Assembly: GCA_947505025.1 (NCBI GenBank)
Contig: CANNIJ010000012.1
Coordinates: 1-20,305, forward strand
Direction: 5' to 3'
DNA length: 20,305 nucleotides
Source: Legionellaceae bacterium
GTDB lineage: Bacteria > Pseudomonadota > Gammaproteobacteria > Legionellales > Legionellaceae
This document shows, one piece after another, positions 7,146-13,560 of this stretch. Under the pieces are notes generated by a model. It had not been told where the DNA came from, did no database searches, and saw only the letters and a list, made by a program, of their open reading frames with translations. The number at the start of each line of letters is the position of its first letter. Position 1 is the first letter of the stretch. The translations under genes were made by a program, and so were the position numbers.

Positions 7146-7811
7146 ATGCAAAAAAAAGCAGTGATTTTATTTTCGGGCGGATTAGATTCGACCACATGTT
7201 TGGCGCTGGCAACAGCAGACGGATTTGCATGTTATGCGTTGAGTTTTGATTATGGTCAGCGGCATGCGCATGAGTTGGTTGCAGCACGCTTGATCGCTGA
7301 GAAATTTTCTGTGGTCGAACATCGGATTATGCCGATGAATCTAGCCGGGTTCGGTGGTAGTGCTTTGACCGATTTAACCCAGGATGTACCTGACTATCAA
7401 CAGACAACCACAGTGCCGGTTACATATGTTCCGGCGCGTAATGCGATTTTTCTGTCAATTGCATTGGCTTATGCTGAAGTCTTGGGTGCTGGTGATATTT
7501 TCCTGGGGATTAATGCTGTGGATTATTCGAATTATCCAGATTGTCGACCTGAATTTTTAGATGCATTTCAAAAAATGGCCAATGTTGCCACGCAGGCTGG
7601 CGCAGTGAAGTTACATGCTCCGCTGTTGCATTTGTCAAAAGCAGAGATTATTGCGCATGGGATCAAATTAGGCGTTGATTATAGTCAGACAGTTTCTTGT
7701 TATCAGTTAAATGCAGCCGGTGCTGCATGCGGTCGCTGTGATAGTTGTGTGTTACGCGCCCAGGGCTTTCAAGCAGCAGGCGTGAAGGATCCCACGCATT
7801 ATTTAGCTTAA
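7146..7811 (+). CDS. queC: 7-cyano-7-deazaguanine (preQ0) synthase
   Basis: QueC converts 7-carboxy-7-deazaguanine to preQ0 with ATP and ammonia, an intermediate of the tRNA nucleoside queuosine. It has 221 residues, normal for the family. Seen: the ATP-pyrophosphatase P-loop SGGLDS (10-15), the mid motif YVPARNAIFL (94-103), and the zinc site at the C terminus: Cys185 followed by CGRCDSC with Cys195, Cys198 and Cys201. The start at 7146 gives MQKKAVILFSGG, as in relatives, though the ribosome binding site is weak. Other queuosine genes are not in the window. Its TAA overlaps the TAA of the convergent ubiX gene. Confidence 0.96.
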   Translation: MQKKAVILFSGGLDSTTCLALATADGFACYALSFDYGQRHAHELVAARLIAEKFSVVEHRIMPMNLAGFGGSALTDLTQDVPDYQQTTTVPVTYVPARNAIFLSIALAYAEVLGAGDIFLGINAVDYSNYPDCRPEFLDAFQKMANVATQAGAVKLHAPLLHLSKAEIIAHGIKLGVDYSQTVSCYQLNAAGAACGRCDSCVLRAQGFQAAGVKDPTHYLA

Positions 7812-8365
7812 CCGCCCCATCTTTGGGTTAAGGTGCTGTCCAGGTCGAATAAGTCTAATACGCGCCCAACAGTATGATCCACCATTTGTGCGATGCTGAC
7901 TGGATTATCATAAAATGCCGGAACTGGTGGAAAGATCACTCCGCCCATCAACGTAATATTAGTCATGTTTTGTAAGTGCGCTAAATTTAATGGTGTTTCA
8001 CGAGCCATGATAACTAATCGACGTCGTTCTTTCAAAGTAACATCTGCCGCACGAGTTAGCAGATTACCACTGCTGCCATGGGCGATATCAGCCAGACTTT
8101 TCATTGAACATGGTGCGACAATCATACCCAGGTTTCTGAATGATCCACTGGCTAATGGGGCGGACAAATCCGTGCAAGGATAATAGAAATCTGCGAGTTC
8201 TTTGAGCATTGTTTTATTCATCTCAGTTTCATACGCTAAGGTTAAGAACCCGTTTTTAGTGACGACCAAGTGTGTTTCAACTGACAAGGCTTTGAGTTCA
8301 GCGAGTAAACGAATCGCATAGATGATTCCTGAACCACCAGTAATACCAATGATCATACGTTGCAT
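7808..8365 (-). CDS. ubiX: Flavin prenyltransferase
   Basis: UbiX joins a dimethylallyl group to reduced FMN to make prenylated FMN, the cofactor of UbiD. It has 185 residues, typical. Seen: the flavin-binding N terminus IIGITGGSGIIYAIRLL (GGSG at 10-13), the central VAPCSMKSLADIAHG stretch, and RRRLVIMARETPLN with the conserved basic and Glu residues. The ATG at 8365 has AAGAGA upstream; an in-frame ATG at 8356 is possible but less likely. Its partner ubiD lies 3 kb away in a separate operon. It ends tail to tail with queC on a shared TTAA (7808-7811), leaving no room for a terminator between them. A small broken gene lies just upstream on the same strand, with 23 bases between. Confidence 0.95.
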   Translation of the reverse strand: MQRMIIGITGGSGIIYAIRLLAELKALSVETHLVVTKNGFLTLAYETEMNKTMLKELADFYYPCTDLSAPLASGSFRNLGMIVAPCSMKSLADIAHGSSGNLLTRAADVTLKERRRLVIMARETPLNLAHLQNMTNITLMGGVIFPPVPAFYDNPVSIAQMVDHTVGRVLDLFDLDSTLTQRWGG

Positions 8366-8388
8366 AATTATTCTCTTTTGTGTCTAGT

Positions 8389-8684
8389 TTAGCGTGTTTT
8401 GCCGGGTGTGAGCGTTTGTTCGGAGCGATATGCACCATATGCACTTAAAGCATCAGTTGCAACTGCTGGATAACGCTCACGATATTGATTGATCATACCA
8501 ATTAATTGATTTCTGGTCTCTACAATAAGTGATTTTTCTTCCGCATAAATACTGGGTATACTTTTTCTAGTTATCTCAATGTTGCGTTGGGGGATGTTGG
8601 CCTAAATCCAGGTGGGTATTTTGTGACTAAGAGAGGTTGTTTGTTTGCTTGCTCTGCAGCAGCTGCCTTTATATACGAGAACAT
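8389..8684 (-). pseudogene. Small gene of unknown function interrupted by a one-base frameshift
   Basis: Too short to be listed as an ORF by usual cut-offs. From ATG 8684-8682 the frame gives 37 residues beginning MFSYIKAAAAEQANKQ, ending at a TAA (8573-8571). A second frame, open from 8601, continues as ITRKSIPSIYAEEK ... and ends TLTPGKTR with TAA at 8391-8389. The frames overlap across a run of five C (minus strand, 8593-8589). Adding one C there joins them into one 98-residue protein. AAGGCG (8696-8691) sits six bases before the ATG, and a perfect TATAAT (8722-8717) lies upstream. The reconstructed protein is polar, with no membrane segment, and I do not recognise it. A recent frameshift, phase variation at the C run, or a sequencing error are all possible. 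Confidence 0.55.
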
Positions 8685-8716
8685 GGTTTTCGCCTTAATT
8701 TATCTCTCATTAGTTA

Positions 8717-8732
8717 ATTATAGAGCATGCTC
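8717..8732 (-). promoter_or_regulatory. -10 element next to a 10-bp palindrome upstream of the broken small gene
   Basis: On the minus strand a perfect TATAAT (8722-8717) is directly preceded by the palindrome GAGCATGCTC (8723-8732), which would fall in the promoter spacer where a repressor could act. No clear -35 is seen. The predicted transcript start is near 8710, about 26 bases before the small gene's ATG. Confidence 0.4.
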
Positions 8733-8769
8733 AGCGGTTCATTGATTTATTTATCCCGACTCTCAATAC

Positions 8770-8798
8770 GTTACCGGGCACGTATAATGCGATATACT
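8770..8798 (+). promoter_or_regulatory. Candidate metG promoter
   Basis: GTTACC (8770-8775), 17 bases, then TATACT (8793-8798). This arrangement closely resembles the rsmE promoter (GTTACA, 17 bases, TATACT). A perfect TATAAT at 8783-8788 is an alternative -10 but lacks a -35. The start would be near 8805, 26 bases before the metG ATG. Confidence 0.45.
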
Positions 8799-8830
8799 TG
8801 GTCTACTTATTTTTGTTGTAGGATTAGATT

Positions 8831-10480
8831 ATGCCAGAGAGCAGTCGGCAAATATTAGTTACCAGTGCTTTACCGTATGCGAATGGGCATTTGCATTTGG
8901 GGCATTTGGTTGAGCATATTCAAACTGACATTTGGGTGCGTATGCAGAGGATGTTAGGTCATCAGTGTATTAGTATTTGTGGTGATGATGCTCATGGTAC
9001 GCCAATTATGTTAAAAGCCGAGCAGTTAGGAATTACTCCATTGGCTTTGACTGAGCTGATGCAAGCTAGTCATGAGCAGGATTTTAAAGCATTTAGTGTT
9101 GCATATGATATGTATCACACCACCAATTCAGTGGAAAACAGAGTTCTTTCCGAAGAGATTTATGCAAAACTGCAGGCGCGTGGCGATATTATTACCAAAA
9201 CCATTCGTCAAGCATTCGATCCAATCAAGAATATGTTTTTACCTGATCGATATGTAAAAGGTACCTGTCCAGCATGCAAGGCCTTGGATCAATATGGCGA
9301 TAGTTGTGAGTCTTGTGGAGCCACATATGATCCAACTGATTTGATTGATCCTGTCTCGGCTTTATCAGGTGCAACTCCAGTCGAAAAAGAATCCGAGCAT
9401 TATTTTTTTGATTTGTTACGCTATGAGGATTTGCTGCGTAAATGGACTCATGCTGGGCATTTACAGCCCGAAGTGGCCAATAAACTTGATGAGTGGTTTG
9501 CGGTTGGCTTGAAGCCCTGGGATATTTCGCGTGATGCACCATATTTTGGTTTTCTAATCCCTGGAACGATTGATAAATACTTTTATGTTTGGTTGGATGC
9601 TCCCATAGGTTATATGGCAAGTTTTAAACGCTATTGCCAGGAGTCAGGGACCTCGTTTATGGAGTATTGGGGGGCTGAATCTACAGCAGAGTTGTATCAT
9701 TTTGTAGGTAAAGATATTGTATATTTCCATGCTCTTTTTTGGCCAGCAATGCTGGCAGGCAGTGGATATAGGTTGCCGACTTCGATCTTTACTCATGGTT
9801 TTCTAACAGTTAATGGACAGAAGATGTCTAAGTCCAGGGGCACTTTTCTTGAAGCCAGGGTTTATTTGAAGCATTTGGATCCAGCTTACTTGCGGTATTA
9901 TTTTGCAGCTAAGTTAAATGGTCGTGCGGATGATTTGGATTTAAATTTTGATGACTTAGTCGTGCGAGTTAATGCTGATTTGGTTGGTAAAGTGGTTAAT
10001 ATTGCCAGTCGTTGCGCTGGATTTATTCATAAACACTTTGCCGGCAAATTATCTGGAACATTGTCCAATCCAGCATTATATGCAGAAATTAAACATGCAC
10101 GTACAGAGATCATTGAAGCGTATCAACAGCGTGATTCTGCACGGGCAATTCGGCAAATTATGGCGTGTGCTGATCGCATTAATCAATATATTGATGCAGA
10201 AAAGCCCTGGATCGCAGTTAAAGATCCACTGCTTATGCCAGATGTACACGCTGTATGTAGCATGGGCCTGAACTTATTTAGGTTGCTGATCATATACTTA
10301 AAGCCAGTATTGCCGGATATAGCTCAGGCCTCGGAGTCTTTCTTAAATATCGATCCTTTGTTGTTTACTTGCGCTGACAAACCGTTACTGGATCATAAGA
10401 TTCATGCGTTCGTGCCTTTGATCCAGCGGGTAGATCCGGTTAGTGTTCAAGCACTGATCAATGAAAGCCAGGCAGTTTGA
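8831..10480 (+). CDS. metG: Methionyl-tRNA synthetase, short form
   Basis: This enzyme charges tRNA-Met with methionine. It has 549 residues. Seen: the class I motif HLGH (22-25), the zinc knuckle CxxC-x9-CxxC with Cys146, Cys149, Cys159 and Cys162, and KMSKS (331-335) in QKMSKSRGTF. The anticodon-binding helical domain fills the rest. It lacks the C-terminal Trbp111/EMAP-like tRNA-binding domain that takes the E. coli enzyme to 677 residues. The stop follows ordinary sequence and the next gene is intact, so this is a domain absence rather than a visible truncation. The ATG at 8831 has TAGGA (8819-8823) seven bases upstream. First gene of a compact metG-rnfB-nth run. Confidence 0.96.
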   Translation: MPESSRQILVTSALPYANGHLHLGHLVEHIQTDIWVRMQRMLGHQCISICGDDAHGTPIMLKAEQLGITPLALTELMQASHEQDFKAFSVAYDMYHTTNSVENRVLSEEIYAKLQARGDIITKTIRQAFDPIKNMFLPDRYVKGTCPACKALDQYGDSCESCGATYDPTDLIDPVSALSGATPVEKESEHYFFDLLRYEDLLRKWTHAGHLQPEVANKLDEWFAVGLKPWDISRDAPYFGFLIPGTIDKYFYVWLDAPIGYMASFKRYCQESGTSFMEYWGAESTAELYHFVGKDIVYFHALFWPAMLAGSGYRLPTSIFTHGFLTVNGQKMSKSRGTFLEARVYLKHLDPAYLRYYFAAKLNGRADDLDLNFDDLVVRVNADLVGKVVNIASRCAGFIHKHFAGKLSGTLSNPALYAEIKHARTEIIEAYQQRDSARAIRQIMACADRINQYIDAEKPWIAVKDPLLMPDVHAVCSMGLNLFRLLIIYLKPVLPDIAQASESFLNIDPLLFTCADKPLLDHKIHAFVPLIQRVDPVSVQALINESQAV

Positions 10481-10481
10481 C

Positions 10482-11066
10482 ATGGTTTCACCGGAGGCAA
10501 TTGATGCATTGTTACCACAAACACAATGCGCTGAATGCGGTTATCCCGGCTGTTTGCCGTATGCTCAGGCTTTAGCCGTTGGTTTGGCGCCAATTGATCG
10601 TTGCCCACCAGGGGGCGTTGAGACAGTTGTCGCTTTGGCAGCGTTATTGGAGATAGATCCAGAGCCTTATATGATTTCTGCAGCTGCGAATACACGCGCA
10701 GCTGCAACATATATTATCCGCGAGGACGAGTGCATTGGTTGTACTAAATGCATTCAAGCATGTCCGGTGGATGCGATTGTTGGCAGTGCTAAAAAAATGC
10801 ACACTATTTTACAATACGAATGCACTGGGTGTGGTTTGTGTGTAGATCCTTGTCCAGTCGATTGTATTGAAGTCTTAGCTCAGCCATTACCACAGTATGA
10901 TCCTGAAATTGCACGCCAGCGCTTTAAGGCACGCAAAGTGCGTGAAGTGCGGGCTCTAGAAAAAAGTTACGTGGCTGTGAATAATTCGGATAAAACCAAG
11001 GAACGTATGGACAAGCAAGAGTATATTTTACAGGCATTGCATCGTTCCATGCAAAAAAAAATATGA
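10482..11066 (+). CDS. rnfB: RnfB-like iron-sulfur protein without membrane anchor
   Basis: Related to the RnfB/RsxB subunit of the ion-pumping ferredoxin-NAD oxidoreductase (or SoxR-reducing) complex. Cysteines for three [4Fe-4S] clusters are visible. The first is CAECGYPGC plus a later Cys (16, 19, 24, 41), the Fe4S domain of RnfB. Two ferredoxin clusters follow: CIGCTKCIQAC (84-94) and CTGCGLCVDPC (114-124). Canonical RnfB begins with a membrane helix, which is absent here, and no other rnf gene is in the window, so it is probably a soluble electron carrier. The ATG at 10482, one base after the metG stop, has AGG upstream. An in-frame ATG at 10461 would overlap metG and add seven residues; I consider it less likely. 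The C terminus is lysine-rich. Confidence 0.85.
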   Translation: MVSPEAIDALLPQTQCAECGYPGCLPYAQALAVGLAPIDRCPPGGVETVVALAALLEIDPEPYMISAAANTRAAATYIIREDECIGCTKCIQACPVDAIVGSAKKMHTILQYECTGCGLCVDPCPVDCIEVLAQPLPQYDPEIARQRFKARKVREVRALEKSYVAVNNSDKTKERMDKQEYILQALHRSMQKKI

Positions 11067-11689
11067 ATCGTGTGCACATGATTTTTGCGCGCTTGCATGC
11101 ATTCAATCCGAACCCGCAAACAGAATTACTGTATGAGAGTAATTTTGAGCTATTGATTGCAGTTATGTTATCAGCTCAATCAACGGATATAAGAGTCAAT
11201 CTTGTTACAAGAGTTTTATTTGCCGGGGCAAAAACCCCGGCTACAATGTTAAATTTAGGCTTGGATAACGTAAAAAAATGTATAAAATCTCTGGGGTTAT
11301 TTAATACAAAGGCTGCTAATATAATCAAAACTTGTGCCTTATTATTAGATCGTTATCAAGGTCAAGTGCCGAGTACACGTGAGGAATTAGAATCTTTACC
11401 GGGGGTTGGGCGCAAAACTGCGAATGTTATACTCAATACAGCCTTTGGCCAGCCTACTTTGGCAGTGGATACCCATATTTTTAGGGTTGCACACCGACTG
11501 GGTCTGGCCTCAGGTAAAACTCCGGGTGCGGTTGAAGCTCAGTTGTTGCGGATCATTCCACAACAATTTTTGCAGAATGCGCATCATGCTTTGATCTTAC
11601 ACGGACGTTATGTATGCACGGCACGCAAACCGAATTGTGAGTCATGTATCCTGAGGGATTTGTGTGCATATAAGTGCCTGCACAAGTAA
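11063..11689 (+). CDS. nth: Endonuclease III
   Basis: A bifunctional DNA glycosylase/AP lyase that removes oxidised pyrimidines in base excision repair. It has 208 residues (E. coli 211). Seen: the helix-hairpin-helix LPGVGRKTAN (112-121) with catalytic Lys118, the catalytic Asp136 in VDTHIFRV, and the C-terminal [4Fe-4S] loop with Cys185, Cys192, Cys195 and Cys201 in the exact C-x6-C-x2-C-x5-C spacing. The start overlaps the rnfB stop (ATGA), indicating translational coupling. It ends the metG-rnfB-nth run. Confidence 0.97.
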   Translation: MNRVHMIFARLHAFNPNPQTELLYESNFELLIAVMLSAQSTDIRVNLVTRVLFAGAKTPATMLNLGLDNVKKCIKSLGLFNTKAANIIKTCALLLDRYQGQVPSTREELESLPGVGRKTANVILNTAFGQPTLAVDTHIFRVAHRLGLASGKTPGAVEAQLLRIIPQQFLQNAHHALILHGRYVCTARKPNCESCILRDLCAYKCLHK

Positions 11690-11773
11690 CTTGCTCCGGA
11701 TAAAACTCTGTTATTTACAGAGAGGATAAACTAGGGTCTGATGATTTTTCCTGATCAAGGAGTAAACGATTGT

Positions 11774-12703
11774 ATGCAAAACAATACTGCGATTTCTATC
11801 ACCGCGCTGCACAAAATTTATAGCAATGGATTTAAGGCTCTGAATAATATTAACTTAGCTATCAAGCGCGGCGAGATTTTTGCTTTGCTAGGGCCAAACG
11901 GCGCTGGCAAAACCACACTGATCAACACGATATGTGGTTTGGTTAGAATAAGCAGCGGTAAGATTAATGTATTTGGCTGCGATAATGTCAAGCAATACCG
12001 TGCCGCGCGCGCTACTATTGGTCTGGTACCGCAAGAGCTAGCAACCGATGCATTTGAGTCAGTGTGGGATACTGTGACCTTTAGTCGTGGATTATTTAAC
12101 AAAGCGCGCAATCCTGCATATATCGAGGATTTGCTCAAGCGTCTAGCACTTTGGGATAAAAAAGATGAGCAGATTCGTCGCTTATCTGGTGGAATGAAAC
12201 GTCGAGTAATGATTGCAAAAGCGCTGTCACATGAGCCAGAGATATTGTTTCTCGACGAACCAACCGCAGGTGTTGATGTAGAACTACGTAAATCTATGTG
12301 GTCACAGGTGCGCAGCTTGCAAGAGACTGGAGTTACTATTATTCTCACGACTCATTATCTCGAGGAAGCTGAGGAGATGGCGGATCGCATTGGTATTATC
12401 AACCATGGCAATCTGATCTTGATTGAAGATAAAAAAATCCTAATGGAGAAAATGGGCCGGCGTCAGATGATTTTCGTGCTGCGCGAAACACTTATGAGCA
12501 TCCCGACTGGTTTGGCTGGATATCCTTTGACACTGGTTTCAGATGACACTGGAGGCAAGCTAATTTTGACTTATGATGCTGAGACCGACAACGATATCTC
12601 GGCTGTATTAGACAATCTTAAATCCAATGGAATTCGTCCAAAAGATATATATAGTCGCCAGAGTAGTTTGGAAGAAATTTTTATTGAGATTTTGGAGTTA
12701 TGA
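11774..12703 (+). CDS. ABC-2 type transporter ATP-binding protein (YadG-like)
   Basis: The ATPase of a two-gene export system. It has 309 residues from the ATG at 11774. Seen: Walker A GPNGAGKT (40-47), Q loop in VPQE (85-88), signature LSGGM (137-141), Walker B ILFLDEP (157-163) and the switch His194 in TTHY. The sequence is close to E. coli YadG, including ETV/ESVWDTV and the C-terminal SLEEIF motif that marks this subfamily. An in-frame ATG at 11741 would add 11 residues. I prefer 11774 because AAGGAG (11757-11762) precedes it and relatives begin near ITALHKIY. The stop overlaps the permease start (ATGATG). The exported substrate is unknown for the family. Confidence 0.92.
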   Translation: MQNNTAISITALHKIYSNGFKALNNINLAIKRGEIFALLGPNGAGKTTLINTICGLVRISSGKINVFGCDNVKQYRAARATIGLVPQELATDAFESVWDTVTFSRGLFNKARNPAYIEDLLKRLALWDKKDEQIRRLSGGMKRRVMIAKALSHEPEILFLDEPTAGVDVELRKSMWSQVRSLQETGVTIILTTHYLEEAEEMADRIGIINHGNLILIEDKKILMEKMGRRQMIFVLRETLMSIPTGLAGYPLTLVSDDTGGKLILTYDAETDNDISAVLDNLKSNGIRPKDIYSRQSSLEEIFIEILEL

Positions 12704-13464
12704 TGAATATTCTTGGTATTCGTGCAATTTATGTCTTTGAAATGGCACGAACCTTACGTACTCTGGGTAAAAGTATTGTAGCACCAGTTATCTCGACGAT
12801 ACTGTACTTTATCGTGTTCGGCAGTGCCATCGGCTCGCGCATACAAGCCATTGACGGCGTGCCCTATGGTGCATTCATTGTTCCAGGACTGATAATGCTT
12901 ACGGTGCTTGGGGAAAGCGTATTAAATGCAAGTTTCGGCATTTATTTTCCACGTTTCACTGGAACTATTTATGAAATTCTTTCTGCACCCATGTCCTTTG
13001 GAGAAATTTTGTTAGGATACGCAGGAGCAGCAGCCACAAAATCAGTCAGCATCGGTGTAATTATTTTATCGACTGCTTGGTTTTTTGTGCCATTACAAAT
13101 TGATCATCCGTTTTGGATGGTATTTTTTCTGATTATCACCAGTGTAACTTTTAGTTTGATGGGTTTCATCATCGGCATCTGGGCCGATGGCTTTGAAAAA
13201 TTGCATATGATTTCAATGCTCATTATCACACCGTTAACTTTTCTCGGAGGTAGTTTTTATTCAATCAATATGCTACCGCACTTCTGGCACAGGGCTTCAC
13301 TGTTTAACCCGGTGGTATATCTTGTGAGCGGTTTTCGTTGGAGCTTTTATAGCCAAAGTGATGTCAGCCTGTCAACCAGCGCGCTTATGATTGCTACATT
13401 CATCATTCTATTTCTGGGTATAATCTACTGGATTTTTAGAACAGGCTATGGTTTGAAAAAATAA
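12700..13464 (+). CDS. ABC-2 type transporter permease (YadH-like)
   Basis: The membrane partner of the preceding ATPase. It has 254 residues with about six membrane segments: roughly 23-41, 55-75, 104-127, 137-157, 168-187 and 221-245. Recognisable YadH features are YFIVFGSAIGSRI near residues 33-45, FIVPGLIM (60-67), ITPLTFLGGSFYS and the C-terminal NPVVYLVSGFRW. It may begin at ATG 12700 or one codon later at 12703. There is no ribosome binding site of its own beyond coupling to the ATPase. It is convergent with the unknown gene 13561-15012, with 96 bases between and no obvious terminator. Confidence 0.92.
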   Translation: MMNILGIRAIYVFEMARTLRTLGKSIVAPVISTILYFIVFGSAIGSRIQAIDGVPYGAFIVPGLIMLTVLGESVLNASFGIYFPRFTGTIYEILSAPMSFGEILLGYAGAAATKSVSIGVIILSTAWFFVPLQIDHPFWMVFFLIITSVTFSLMGFIIGIWADGFEKLHMISMLIITPLTFLGGSFYSINMLPHFWHRASLFNPVVYLVSGFRWSFYSQSDVSLSTSALMIATFIILFLGIIYWIFRTGYGLKK

Positions 13465-13560
13465 TTTTGCAAAAGTCCCCACGTCCTAAGTGATCCACAC
13501 AAAAATTGAACACATGTCCTTATCGTATATTTTTTGTTTGATTTCAATGAAGTAATTATT

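Noticed and set aside
11706..11722. CTCTGT/ACAGAG hairpin after nth
   Set aside because: Six base pairs without a T tract; too weak to call a terminator and likely to occur by chance.
13465..13560. Possible mobile-element remnant between the ABC permease and the unknown gene
   Set aside because: No inverted repeats, no duplicated target and no transposase remnant were found.
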